Positions 25,475-36,077 are shown, numbered from the stretch's first letter. The stretch: 64,000 nucleotides of DNA from an uncultured bacterium (GCA_905216145.1 CAJMST010000005.1:1-64000), one strand, 5' to 3'. Made by a program: numbers and translations. Notes: generated by a model not told the origin, from the letters alone.

Positions 25475-26485
25475 CTACGCGGTTTTGCCCTCAATGAGTT
25501 CAACGGGGAGCTTGATATTCGATTCGGGATTATCGCCGTTAATAAGAGCGATGATGGATTGCGCCGCGAGCTCTCCGATGCGATCGATATCTTGACGTAC
25601 GGTTGTTAAGTCAGGCATAAACGTCATAGTTCGGCGGGCACCATCCGCGCCCACGACCTTAATATCGTCTGGAGCGCTCAAGCCGCGCTGCTTCATCACG
25701 TTGAGACAGATGGCCGCCATCGTATCGTCTCCCGCAAAGATGCCGTCAATATCGGGGTTCTCATCGAGGATCTTCGCAACGACCGCGCCCTTTTCGTCGT
25801 CGGGCTTAACGAACTCAACCTCACGGACAAGCGCGGACAAACCGGCCTGCTCAACAACATCGAGGTAGGCATCGGTACGCTTATTGGCAGGCATGCGCAT
25901 GCGGCTATTGCTGCGCAGGCACAGGATATGCCTGCAGCCGTCATCAATCAGACGGCGCGTGGCGAGCTCGCCGATGCCATAGCTGTCACTTGCAATCTGG
26001 ACAGAGCCCTCGCCAAGATCGCAGTCGATGCCAACCAGGCTCAAGCCCATCTCGGCATACGCCTCGGCACCGATATTAAGCGAGTTGACGATGACGCCAT
26101 CAACCATATTGCGTCGAAGCATGTCGATATAAGAGCGCTCAAGCTCGGGTCGATTGGCGCTATTGCACAGCAGTATCTTAAAACCGTTTTCGGCCAGGGT
26201 ATGCTCAATGACTTGAACCACTTGGGCATGAAACGGACTGCTGACATAGGGGACGATCATACCGATAAGATTCAGGCGACCGTTGAGCATGGCACGGGCG
26301 ATATCGTTGGGCGTATAGTTGATGCGCTTCATCGCGGCATGGACCTTATCGCGGGTCTCTTGGCTAATATAGCCACGATTATTAAGCACACGAGATACCG
26401 TAGTAGGCGAAACCCCCGCCACCGCCGCAACTTCCTTGATGCCAGGCTTAGCCGTATCCTTAGAACGAGCACTCTCGCGAGCCAT
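25475..26485 (-). CDS. scrR: LacI-family repressor of the sucrose operon
   Basis: The N-terminal HTH (IKEVAAVAGVSPTTVSRVLN, then NRGYISQETRDKV) and hinge helix are followed by a periplasmic-binding-protein-like sensor domain (LIGMIVPYVSSPFHAQVV, IFAGDDTMAAICLNVM). It is 336 residues. ATG at 26485 is preceded by GGGGGAGGG at good spacing. It is upstream of and co-oriented with the GH32/EIIBC operon. TGTCATACGTTTACA at 26506-26520, 20 bp before its start, matches the operon's operators at 13 of 15 positions, so it probably represses itself as well. The inducer is presumably a sucrose-derived phosphosugar. Confidence 0.9.
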   Translation of the reverse strand: MARESARSKDTAKPGIKEVAAVAGVSPTTVSRVLNNRGYISQETRDKVHAAMKRINYTPNDIARAMLNGRLNLIGMIVPYVSSPFHAQVVQVIEHTLAENGFKILLCNSANRPELERSYIDMLRRNMVDGVIVNSLNIGAEAYAEMGLSLVGIDCDLGEGSVQIASDSYGIGELATRRLIDDGCRHILCLRSNSRMRMPANKRTDAYLDVVEQAGLSALVREVEFVKPDDEKGAVVAKILDENPDIDGIFAGDDTMAAICLNVMKQRGLSAPDDIKVVGADGARRTMTFMPDLTTVRQDIDRIGELAAQSIIALINGDNPESNIKLPVELIEGKTA

Positions 26486-26505
26486 AGCACCCTCCCCCAT
26501 CAACA

Positions 26506-26520
26506 TGTCATACGTTTACA
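26506..26520. promoter_or_regulatory. Autoregulatory LacI-type operator
   Basis: TGTCATACGTTTACA, 13 of 15 identical to the sucrose operon operator TGTCAAACGTTTTCA, directly upstream of the lacI-type gene. Confidence 0.65.
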
Positions 26521-26634
26521 TACGAACAAAGCATACCCCAACAACAGCGGGATGACGGCAACAGTACAAGTAAGTAAACGACTCATCCAAATAATTAGGA
26601 GAGTTCCCCCTAAAGGGTGACTGCACAGGACCCA

Positions 26635-26763
26635 GCCGGGGCTGTTTGGGTTACCTCCCAAAACATTCCGCAGGACGGAGGAAGCCCCCGCCGCGCGTAG
26701 CGCGCAGCGGGGGCTTCCGACATGTCCGAGGACGTTTTGGGAGATAGCCCAAACAGCCCCGGC
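26635..26763 (-). ncRNA. Nested 3' hairpin, family A, downstream of the glycyl-radical gene
   Basis: On the minus strand it begins 23 nt after the stop at 26787. The outer arm (GCCGGGGCTGTTTGGG... with a short bulge) opens to GTCCTCGGACATG and CCGTCCTGCGGAATG. The inner stem is GAAGCCCCCGC with its complement, and the apical stem CGCGC/GCGCG has a TAC loop. It occupies most of the 301-bp gap between this gene and the LacI gene; the rest is the LacI leader. Confidence 0.75.
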
Positions 26764-26786
26764 GATCCTGCGGGAGTTAAGTCCCT

Positions 26787-27038
26787 TTAGAACTTGTCGT
26801 GGAAGGTACGCGAAATGACCTCGTCCTGCTGCTCCTTGGTGAGCGTGTGGAAGTTCACGGCATAGCCGGAAACGCGGATGGTCAGCTGCGGGTACTTCTC
26901 GGGGTGAGCCTGAGCGTCGAGCAGCGTCTCACGGTTGAAGACGTTGATGTTCAGGTGGTGGCCACCCTTCTCGGCGTAAGCGTCGAGCATGTGGACCAGG
27001 TTATCGGCCTGGGTCTCGGAAACTTCAGAAACCTTCAT
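26787..27038 (-). CDS. grcA: Separate glycyl-radical domain of pyruvate formate-lyase (GrcA-like)
   Basis: An 83-residue protein equal to the C-terminal glycyl-radical domain of PFL. It contains HHLNINVFNRETLLDAQAHP, then PEKYPQLTIRVSGYAVNF and TLTKEQQDEVISRTF; Gly58 in RVSGYA is the radical site. It corresponds to the last 80-odd residues of E. coli PflB or to the core of YfiD/GrcA. It has its own ATG and strong ribosome binding site (AAGGAGA) and lies 85 nt downstream of a PflB that lacks this domain. It therefore looks like an obligate subunit, not the spare part that GrcA is in E. coli. It would be activated by PflA. Confidence 0.92.
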   Translation of the reverse strand: MKVSEVSETQADNLVHMLDAYAEKGGHHLNINVFNRETLLDAQAHPEKYPQLTIRVSGYAVNFHTLTKEQQDEVISRTFHDKF

Positions 27039-27061
27039 AATGTGTCTCCTTCGATTAATAG

Positions 27062-27122
27062 GCGCCGGCCGAAACCGGCGCGCTAATCAGTAATCGTTAT
27101 TGTTAGTATAGCACTAACAATA
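27062..27122 (-). promoter_or_regulatory. Two hairpins between the PFL core and radical-domain genes
   Basis: TATTGTTAGT pairs with ACTAACAATA (27098-27122, 5-nt loop), starting right at the pflB stop. GCGCCGG pairs with CCGGCGC (27062-27081) just before the ribosome binding site of the small gene. They may slow decay or terminate partially so the two subunits are made in different amounts. Confidence 0.55.
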
Positions 27123-27123
27123 G

Positions 27124-29175
<2,052 letters not shown>

Positions 29176-29461
29176 TGTGTAACCACGCTCCTAGTTACGT
29201 GTAATGCGGCGCTCTCTCACACCGCTGCTTATTGAATTCTTGAATTATCGGCTTGCACTACCGGCTTCTTCCGTTCTTCACCACACGTTGGTACAGGGAA
29301 AAACGTTTGTCCACCTTGGAACTGCAACCCAAAACCCAAGATTTCACCCGTTTGAGAAGGATAACATAGCTACCCCCTTCATCAGGGCTGTTATATGTTT
29401 CTTTTTTTATACCATTAGGGCGTTTTTAACAAATCCGCAGGAAATGCGAGCGCGAACAACT

Positions 29462-29470
29462 ACCGTTCAC
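29462..29470 (+). promoter_or_regulatory. ACCGTTCAC motif upstream of pflB
   Basis: Exact copy of the recurring 9-mer, about 290 bp before the pflB start, within TACCGTTCACCGA. Confidence 0.4.
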
Positions 29471-29564
29471 CGATTTGTTTGGTATTTTTCCTTGCCTTTG
29501 TACGACGTTCACTCTAGCTGTTATGCCAGCTTTAGCAGGGTAAAGTGCCTCTGAGTAGGCTTTA

Positions 29565-29648
29565 GGACATGCCTAACGATCTGCCCCAAACTTTACTGGC
29601 ACCGACGGTGTACGGAGGTCGCCTAAAGGTAGTTTTCTAGGCATGTCC
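29565..29648. repeat. 84-bp inverted-repeat element before the MarR gene
   Basis: GGACATGCCTA (29565-29575) and TAGGCATGTCC (29638-29648) are exact complements, and pairing extends weakly outward (TTT/AAA). The enclosed 62 bp have no frame. It might be a MarR operator pair or a terminator. Confidence 0.5.
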
Positions 29649-29725
29649 CAAAATCTACCGTATAGGGCGCGCGTGCAGGGGTATCATCTTTCACCGAAAA
29701 TAGTTTCTAGTGTTAGGGGTTTTCG

Positions 29726-30175
29726 GTGGAAGAAACCGATTTCCGTGAGCTTGGGCGTCAGCTCCTTACCGAGTTCGGCAGCATGCATCAGCGCATTTCG
29801 CGCTTTGCGGACAAAGCCCTCGGCGGCGAGATGGCCGTCATGCGCGCCCTCATGCGCGCCGGCGGCTCGCTCACGCCGAGCGAACTCGCCGATCGTGCCT
29901 GGGTCTCGAGCGCCCGCATCGCCAATATCCTGCGCGCCCTCGAGGCCAAGGGCTGGGTCGAGCGCGAGCACTCAAAGACCGACCGTCGTCGCGTACACGT
30001 CACGGTGACCGACAAAGGATTCCAGGTCATCGAAATCAAACGTCGGGAATTCGAGGACCGCACCGCGGCTTTCCTCGAGCAGCTCGGCGAAACAGATACC
30101 CAAGAGATGGTGCGCCTTCTTAGACGTGCCAACGAAATTATCGACCGCAATCAAGAAAGGAGAGATGCCGAGTGA
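29726..30175 (+). CDS. MarR-family transcriptional regulator
   Basis: A 149-residue winged-helix regulator. The recognition region is LTPSELADRAWVSSARIANI, then LRALEAKGWVERE and the wing HSKTDRRRVHVTVTDKG. A C-terminal dimerisation helix rich in Arg/Glu follows. The GTG at 29726 has AGGGG upstream. Its last codons overlap the GTG start of the following ABC exporter by 4 nt, and a second exporter subunit follows, so it is the first gene of a three-gene operon. It probably represses that operon in response to an exported drug or metabolite. Confidence 0.92.
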   Translation: MEETDFRELGRQLLTEFGSMHQRISRFADKALGGEMAVMRALMRAGGSLTPSELADRAWVSSARIANILRALEAKGWVEREHSKTDRRRVHVTVTDKGFQVIEIKRREFEDRTAAFLEQLGETDTQEMVRLLRRANEIIDRNQERRDAE

Positions 30176-32538
30176 GGATTCTCAAGCTCTTTAAAAAACA
30201 TATCCTAGCACTGTTCGCAGCTATCGTACTTATCGTAATCAGCTGCAACGCCGATCTGGCGCTGCCTACCTATATGAGCGACATCGTCGACGTGGGTGTG
30301 CAGCAAGGCGGCATCGCGTCGCCCGTGCCCGACACCATCCGTGCCGAATCGCTCGACGACCTCGAACTCTTTATGAGCACCAAGGACGCCAAGGCTGTGG
30401 AGGCCGTGTTTAGCAAGGCGGACAATAACGGCATTCGAACGTACAAGGGCACCGAGGAAGAGCGCGCCGACGGCGGCAAGATTGCCGACATCATGAGCCT
30501 GCCCGAGACTGTCGTCCTTTCGTTCAACCAGGGCATTGACGCCGACTCCATGGGTGACATGATGGGCTCGTCCAGCGAGAAAGACAACAACGCTGCCCAG
30601 GCCATGCCCACCCCGGAGCAGATGGCCGCAATGACGCCCGAGCAGCTCGCCGATATGCAGCAAAAAGCCGCAGCGGCACAGAACATGCAAAAGCAGATTG
30701 ACGCCGACGGCGGCAAGATTACCATGAAGAGCCTGCGTCTAGGCGTTGAAGGCGGTCTGATCGACCAGAGCAAGCTCGTGGAGGGCGCCAACGATATGGC
30801 GGACAAAATGGGCTCCATGTCGGGTTCCATCGTGACCCAACGCGCCGTGAGCTATGTGCAAGACGAGTACAAGGCGCAGGGCATCGACCCCGCCGACGTG
30901 CAGAACGCCTACCTGGGCCGCATGGCGACCACGATGTTTGGTCTGTGCCTGATCTCGCTCGTCGCCACCATCCTGACCGGTGCCGTGGCTTCGCGCACCG
31001 CCTGCTCCATCGCCCGCGACCTGCGCCGCGAGACCTTCAACAAGGTTATGCACTTCTCGCCGGCCGAGGTGGGCAAGTTTAGCCAGGCCTCGCTCATCAC
31101 CCGCTGCACCAACGACATTCAGCAGATCCAGATGGCCGCAACCCTGTTTATCCGCATGTGTCTGATGGCCCCCGTCATGGGCATCGTCGCCGTCATGCGC
31201 GTCCTGGCCAACCATACCGGCCTAGAGTGGACCATCGCCGTTGCCATCATCGCGGTCTCGGCCGTCGTCGGCGTGCTCATGGGCCTCACCATGCCCAAGT
31301 TCAAAAAGATGCAAAGCTTTGTTGACCGCGTGAACCTTACCGCCCGTGAGCTGCTCGACGGCCTTATGCCCATCCGCTCGTTCAACCGCGAGGAACATGA
31401 GCTCGAGCGCTTTGACAAGGCTTCGCTCGACCTGATGACCACACAGCTCTACACCAACCGCGCTATGAGTTTTATGATGCCACTCATGATGCTCGTCATG
31501 AACTGCATCACCGTGCTTATCGTCTGGTTTGGCGCGCAGGGCGTGTCCGACGGCGTGATGCAGGTCGGCAACATGATGGCGTTCATCTCCTACACCATGC
31601 AGATCGTCATGGCGTTTATGATCCTCACCATGGTTTCGGTCATCCTGCCCCGCGCCGAGGTCGCAGCCGAGCGCGTGGAAGAGGTCATCACCTGCCCTAC
31701 GAGCATCAACGACCCTGCCTCGCCCAAACTGCCTGCTGCCAGCGCGCCGCGCGGCGAGCTCACCTTCCGCGACGTGAGCTTCCAGTATCCCGATGCCCGC
31801 GCCGACGTCATTAGCGGCGTAAACTTCACCACGCACGCCGGCCAGATGCTCGGCATTATTGGCTCCACGGGCTCGGGCAAGTCCACGCTTGTGCAGCTCA
31901 TCCCGCGCCTGTACGACGTCACAGGCGGCAGCATTTCGCTTGACGGCGTCGACGTGCGTGACATGACTCTCTCCGAGCTGCGCCGCCGCATCGGTTATAT
32001 TCCGCAGCAGGGTCGCCTGTTCTCGGGTACCGTCGAGAGCAACCTCAAGTTTGCCGGCGACATGGTGAGTGACGAGGATATGCGCCAGGCAGCACGCGTC
32101 GCCCAGGCGGAGGACTTTATCGCCGAGCGCGAGGACGGGTACGACTCCCCCATTAGCCAGGGCGGCTCCAATGTTTCGGGCGGTCAGCGCCAGCGTCTGG
32201 CCATCGCCCGCGCGTTGGCCAAAAAGCCCGAGGTCGTGGTGTTCGATGATTCGTTTAGCGCCCTCGACTACAAGACCGACGCGCGCCTGCGCGAAGAGCT
32301 GGCCAAAAACGTCACCGACGCCGCGCTCGTGGTCGTGGCCCAGCGCATCGCGACCATCATGCACGCCGACCAGATCATCGTGCTCGACGACGGCCACGTA
32401 GTGGGCACCGGCACGCACGAGGAGCTGCTGCGCAGCTGCCCGGCGTACCTGGAGATCGCACAGTCGCAGCTTTCCGCCGAGGAGCTGGGGCTTACCCAAG
32501 AAGAAATTGCAGCCGTCATGGAAGGAGGCGAGCGCTAA
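30172..32538 (+). CDS. ABC exporter half-transporter with large external loop
   Basis: Membrane-plus-ATPase half exporter of the multidrug type. A first helix (residues 10-32) is followed by a roughly 210-residue extracytoplasmic insertion that is Met/Gln/Ala-rich (PEQMAAMTPEQLADMQQKAA). The remaining five helices start near 250. The nucleotide-binding domain has Walker A GSTGSGKST (about 563), signature NVSGGQRQRLAIARAL (about 667) and Walker B VVVFDDSFSALD. The catalytic Glu is replaced by Asp, the hallmark of the degenerate site in heterodimeric exporters. It is 788 residues against about 580 for relatives. GTG start overlaps the marR stop; the partner gene follows with a 1-nt overlap. Confidence 0.93.
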   Translation: MRILKLFKKHILALFAAIVLIVISCNADLALPTYMSDIVDVGVQQGGIASPVPDTIRAESLDDLELFMSTKDAKAVEAVFSKADNNGIRTYKGTEEERADGGKIADIMSLPETVVLSFNQGIDADSMGDMMGSSSEKDNNAAQAMPTPEQMAAMTPEQLADMQQKAAAAQNMQKQIDADGGKITMKSLRLGVEGGLIDQSKLVEGANDMADKMGSMSGSIVTQRAVSYVQDEYKAQGIDPADVQNAYLGRMATTMFGLCLISLVATILTGAVASRTACSIARDLRRETFNKVMHFSPAEVGKFSQASLITRCTNDIQQIQMAATLFIRMCLMAPVMGIVAVMRVLANHTGLEWTIAVAIIAVSAVVGVLMGLTMPKFKKMQSFVDRVNLTARELLDGLMPIRSFNREEHELERFDKASLDLMTTQLYTNRAMSFMMPLMMLVMNCITVLIVWFGAQGVSDGVMQVGNMMAFISYTMQIVMAFMILTMVSVILPRAEVAAERVEEVITCPTSINDPASPKLPAASAPRGELTFRDVSFQYPDARADVISGVNFTTHAGQMLGIIGSTGSGKSTLVQLIPRLYDVTGGSISLDGVDVRDMTLSELRRRIGYIPQQGRLFSGTVESNLKFAGDMVSDEDMRQAARVAQAEDFIAEREDGYDSPISQGGSNVSGGQRQRLAIARALAKKPEVVVFDDSFSALDYKTDARLREELAKNVTDAALVVVAQRIATIMHADQIIVLDDGHVVGTGTHEELLRSCPAYLEIAQSQLSAEELGLTQEEIAAVMEGGER

Positions 32539-34394
32539 TGGCAGACGAGACCAAGACTCAGATTCCCAAGCCCACCCGCCAGCGCGGTCCCATGGGCCGC
32601 ATGGGCGGCATGCGTCGCGGCGAAAAGGCCAAGGACTTTAAGGGCACCATGAGGCAGCTGCTCGGCTATATCGGCCAGCACAAGATTGCCGTGTTTGCCG
32701 CCGTCGCCTTTGCCGTGTGCTCGGTCATCTTTAACATTGTGGGACCCAAGGTGCTCGGCCAGGTTACGACCAAGCTGTTCGAAGGCCTGGTCGCCAAGGT
32801 CAACGGCACCGGCGACGTTGACTTTGACTGGATCGCCAAGACGCTCGGCTTTTTGCTCTGCCTGTATCTGGCGAGCTCTGTCTGCAGCCTGGTCCAGGGC
32901 TGGCTCATGACCGGCGTCACGCAAAAGATCTGCTACCGCATGCGCAAGGAAATCGCCGCCAAGATTGCCGTCGTGCCGATGAGTTACTTCAACGGCCACA
33001 GCAAGGGAGACGTGCTCAGCCGCATCACCAACGACGTCGATACGCTGGGTCAGTCGCTCAACCAGAGCGTGACGCAGCTCATCACGTCGGTGACGCAGAT
33101 TATCGGCGTGCTCGTCATGATGCTTTCGATCAGCCTGCCGCTTACCGGCGTCACCGTGCTCACGCTGCCGGCCGCCGCGATTATCTTGACCGTAATGATT
33201 CACTTCTCGCAGCCGTACTTCCGCGAGCAACAGCAGGTTCTGGGCGCCGTCAACGGCATTATCGAGGAGGACTTTGCCGGCCAGAACGTCATTCAGGTGT
33301 TCGACCGCGCCGAGGCTTCGATCGAGGAGTTCGACCGTCAAAACGACCGCCTCTTTATTAGTGGCTGGCGCTCGCAGTTCCTGTCGGGCCTGATGATGCC
33401 GCTTATGAGCTTGGTGGGCAACATGGGCTACGTGGGCGTTGTCGTGGTGGGCGCACAGCTCGCGCTGACCGGCAATGCCACGCCCGGCGACATCCAGAGC
33501 TTTATCCAGTACGTTCGCAACTTTACGCAACCCGTGCAGCAGCTGGGCAACGTGAGCAACACGATGCAGTCGATGGCCGCCGCCACCGAGCGCGTGTTTG
33601 AGTTCCTGGCCGCGCCCGAGGAGGAGCAGAAGGCCGACGCGCAGATTCCCGAGAAGCGCCCCGGCCACGTGGAGTTTGACCATGTCAAGTTTGGCTACAC
33701 GCCCGACAAGACCATCATCCACGACTTTAGCTGCGAGGCGCAGCCCGGCCAGACCGTAGCCATCGTCGGCCCCACCGGCGCCGGCAAGACCACGCTCATC
33801 AAGCTGCTACAGCGTTTCTACGACGTGGACGGCGGCTCACTGCGCGTCGAGGGCATCGACGTACGCGACTGGGATCGCGCGGCGCTTCGCGGCGAGTTTG
33901 CCATGGTGCTGCAGGATACCTGGCTGTTCAACGGCACGATCCGCGAGAACATCCGCTATGGACGTCCCGATGCGAGCGATGCCGAGGTCGAGGCCGCTGC
34001 GCGTGCCGCGCGTTGCGACCACTTTATCCATACGCTCGCCGGCGGCTACGATTTTATGATCAACGAGGAGGGTACCAACCTCTCGCAGGGTCAGCGCCAG
34101 CTCGTGACCATCGCCCGCGCCATTCTGGCCGACCGTCCGGCGCTGATTTTGGACGAGGCGACTTCCAACGTCGACACCCGTACCGAGGAGCTTATTCAGC
34201 GCGCCATGGATGCGCTGATGCAGGGCCGCACCAGCTTTGTCATCGCGCACCGCCTGTCGACGATCCGCAACGCCGACGTGATCCTGGTGATTCGCGACGG
34301 CGACATCGTCGAGAAGGGCACGCATGACGAGTTGCTCGCCCAGGGCGGCTTCTACGCCGACCTGTACAACTCGCAGTTCGACGAGGCGGCGTAA
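32538..34394 (+). CDS. ABC exporter half-transporter, catalytic partner
   Basis: Second half of the heterodimer. After a basic N-terminus, six membrane helices (for example IAVFAAVAFAVCSVIFNIVG) lead to a nucleotide-binding domain. Walker A is GPTGAGKTT, the signature is TNLSQGQRQLVTIARAI, and Walker B keeps the catalytic Glu (ALILDEATSNVD). Its intact Glu complements the Asp-bearing partner. It is 618 residues, and its ATG overlaps the previous TAA. A strong terminator (34427-34462) ends the operon. Substrate unknown; MarR linkage favours drugs or toxic metabolites. Confidence 0.94.
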   Translation: MADETKTQIPKPTRQRGPMGRMGGMRRGEKAKDFKGTMRQLLGYIGQHKIAVFAAVAFAVCSVIFNIVGPKVLGQVTTKLFEGLVAKVNGTGDVDFDWIAKTLGFLLCLYLASSVCSLVQGWLMTGVTQKICYRMRKEIAAKIAVVPMSYFNGHSKGDVLSRITNDVDTLGQSLNQSVTQLITSVTQIIGVLVMMLSISLPLTGVTVLTLPAAAIILTVMIHFSQPYFREQQQVLGAVNGIIEEDFAGQNVIQVFDRAEASIEEFDRQNDRLFISGWRSQFLSGLMMPLMSLVGNMGYVGVVVVGAQLALTGNATPGDIQSFIQYVRNFTQPVQQLGNVSNTMQSMAAATERVFEFLAAPEEEQKADAQIPEKRPGHVEFDHVKFGYTPDKTIIHDFSCEAQPGQTVAIVGPTGAGKTTLIKLLQRFYDVDGGSLRVEGIDVRDWDRAALRGEFAMVLQDTWLFNGTIRENIRYGRPDASDAEVEAAARAARCDHFIHTLAGGYDFMINEEGTNLSQGQRQLVTIARAILADRPALILDEATSNVDTRTEELIQRAMDALMQGRTSFVIAHRLSTIRNADVILVIRDGDIVEKGTHDELLAQGGFYADLYNSQFDEAA

Positions 34395-34426
34395 ATTTTG
34401 CCGCAGGGAACGAATAACGCCTGAGA

Positions 34427-34462
34427 ACGGGGGCGCAGGACAACCTGCGCCCCCGTTTTTTC
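34427..34462 (+). terminator. Strong terminator of the MarR-ABC operon
   Basis: ACGGGGGCGCAGG pairs with CCTGCGCCCCCGT around ACAA, followed by TTTTTT. Confidence 0.9.
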
Positions 34463-34528
34463 GTCCACGGCACTCGAGTTAGCTCTCTTGGGGCCCGATT
34501 GACAGCCCCTTCCGGACCCTGTGGCCAA

Positions 34529-34742
34529 AAAAGGTCAAATATGAGTACTGTTACATTTTTAGTAGCAGCCAAAACCGCCTCAAATGACCTCTTTGCGGCT
34601 TCTATACGCCTTCAAATTAATCAAAACGCCCGTTAGTATGCTTCTGTGTGCCAACGTTAATGAACATATTTGCTGTTGTGCCTATTATCTTGTAAGCTCG
34701 ATATGAGACTACGCCAGCAACAGTACTCATATTTACCATTTT
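34529..34742. repeat. 214-bp MITE-like element with about 28-bp inverted ends
   Basis: AAATATGAGTACTGTT (34537-34552) and AACAGTACTCATATTT (34719-34734) are exact complements. The pairing extends outward through AAAAAAGGT and ACCATTTTTT with few mismatches. No protein frame lies inside. The ends of the two arms (AAAAAA..GGT / ACC..TTTTTT) resemble terminal inverted repeats of a non-autonomous element. Confidence 0.65.
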
Positions 34743-34826
34743 TTGCCCACGGGGTATGCCGCAGAAGACCCAACTTGCTCCAGCGTGCCGTACGCCGACC
34801 CCCCCCTTCCGGCGAGTGCCGACATT

Positions 34827-34875
34827 TTCCCAGATAAAACCTGCCAAAATAAACCTGTCCCTTTTTGGCGGGTTT
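34827..34875 (-). repeat. Dispersed hairpin repeat, family C, copy 3
   Basis: On the minus strand AAACCCGCCAAAAAGGGACA, then GGTTTATTTTGGCAGG and TTTTATCTGGGAAA. It lies in the 565-bp gap before aroF, which also holds the terminator at 34427 and the element at 34529-34742. Confidence 0.75.
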
Positions 34876-34959
34876 CGCTTGCACTTTAGCGTGCGACAGC
34901 GGATAATGCCGAACACTCGACAATGCGCTCAATAGCTTTCTATAGATGAGGAGGCCCCT

Positions 34960-35991
34960 ATGGCCATGGAATTCAAACGCAGGCTGCCGATCCCCATGGA
35001 GATCCGCGAGGAAATGCCGCTTTCGGCCGAGCTCACCGCCAAAAAGCAGGAGTTTGACGCCGAGGTCGCCAAGATCTTTACCGGCGAGGATGCACGCAAG
35101 GTACTCATTATCGGCCCGTGCTCTGCCGATCGCGAGGACTCGGTACTCGAGTACATGAACCGCCTGGCCAAGGTCGCCGAGGAAGTCAAAGACAAGCTCG
35201 TTATCATCCCGCGCGTCTACACCAACAAGCCCCGCACCAAGGGCACCGGCTACAAGGGTCTGCTGCACAACCCCGACCCCGAGGCGCCGGACGACCTGCT
35301 CGAGGGCGTCAAGGCCATCCGCCACATGCACTTGCGCGTGATTGAGGAGACGGGTTTCTTCACCGCCGACGAGATGCTCTATCCCTCCAACTACCAGTAC
35401 CTCGTCGACCTGCTGAGCTATGTCGCCGTGGGTGCGCGCTCGGTCGAGAACCAGGAGCATCGACTGGTGTCGAGTGGCATTTCGGTGCCCGTGGGTATGA
35501 AGAACCCCACCGCCGGTTCCACCACCGTTATGCTCAACTCCATCTATGCCGCCCAGGCACACCAGAGCTTTATCTTCCGCAACTGGGAGGTTGAGTGCGA
35601 CGGCAACCCGCTCGCGCACGCCGTCATGCGCGGCTACATTGGCCTCGACGGCCGCACCTACCCCAATTACCACTACGAGCACCTGGAGCGCCTGGCCGAG
35701 CGCTACACCGAGCACGCCGGCTACGCCAACCCGGCGGCGGTCATCGACTGCAACCACGACAACTCGGGCAAGCGACCGCTTGAGCAGTACCGCATTTGCA
35801 AGGAGGTGCTCGACAGCTGTCGCCGCAACGAGTCCATCTCCAAGCTGGTCAAGGGCTTTATGATCGAGTCCTACCTGGAGGACGGTAACCAGGCAGTCGA
35901 TGGCGGCGTCTTTGGCAAGTCCATCACCGACCCATGCCTGGGCTGGGAAAAGACCAACTACCTCATCCACGAGATTGCAGAGCGTATTTAG
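34960..35991 (+). CDS. aroF: 3-deoxy-7-phosphoheptulonate synthase, class I
   Basis: Condenses phosphoenolpyruvate and erythrose 4-phosphate in the first step of the shikimate pathway. Family motifs: LIIGPCSADRED, the substrate-binding PRVYTNKPRTKGTGYKG, GARSVENQEHR, PVGMKNPTAGS and IDCNHDNSGK. At 343 residues it is of the AroF/G/H type, without a chorismate mutase domain. ATG at 34960 follows GAGGAGG. Monocistronic, ending in a terminator at 36026-36066. Whether it is Phe-, Tyr- or Trp-sensitive cannot be read from sequence by eye. Confidence 0.95.
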   Translation: MAMEFKRRLPIPMEIREEMPLSAELTAKKQEFDAEVAKIFTGEDARKVLIIGPCSADREDSVLEYMNRLAKVAEEVKDKLVIIPRVYTNKPRTKGTGYKGLLHNPDPEAPDDLLEGVKAIRHMHLRVIEETGFFTADEMLYPSNYQYLVDLLSYVAVGARSVENQEHRLVSSGISVPVGMKNPTAGSTTVMLNSIYAAQAHQSFIFRNWEVECDGNPLAHAVMRGYIGLDGRTYPNYHYEHLERLAERYTEHAGYANPAAVIDCNHDNSGKRPLEQYRICKEVLDSCRRNESISKLVKGFMIESYLEDGNQAVDGGVFGKSITDPCLGWEKTNYLIHEIAERI

Positions 35992-36025
35992 TTACGCGGG
36001 CACGAGAGCGAACAACTCGTGATTC

Positions 36026-36066
36026 AAAGAGGACGGCATGACCAAAAGGTCTATGTCGTCCTCTTT
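36026..36066 (+). terminator. Terminator of aroF
   Basis: AAAGAGGACG..CAT..ACC pairs with GGT..ATG..CGTCCTCTTT around AAAA, ending in CTCTTTTC. It follows the stop by 35 nt. Confidence 0.8.
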
Positions 36067-36077
36067 TCATGCCGAAT

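Larger units (their letters stand above)
29176..29725. other. 550-bp divergent regulatory region, pflB / MarR
   Basis: It holds the long pflB leader, an ACCGTTCAC motif at 29462-29470 followed by CGATTTGTTTGG, A/T-rich promoter-like stretches around 29390-29420, and an inverted repeat at 29565-29648. No gene is recognised. Its length suits complex regulation of PFL by oxygen or carbon status, but I cannot identify a known FNR or Rex box with confidence. Confidence 0.55.

Noticed and set aside
26787..27123. A frameshift or nonsense mutation breaking pflB
   Set aside because: The small radical-domain gene has its own ATG, a strong ribosome binding site and an 85-nt spacer with hairpins, and the split falls exactly at a domain boundary; this is a designed split, not damage.
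31222..33722. Two long open frames antisense to the ABC exporter genes
   Set aside because: Composition (His/Asp/Leu-rich) is typical of reverse-strand reading of GC-rich genes, and the forward frames carry every ABC motif.
34531..34875. An insertion sequence before aroF
   Set aside because: Inverted ends are present but there is no transposase frame; treated as a non-autonomous element.
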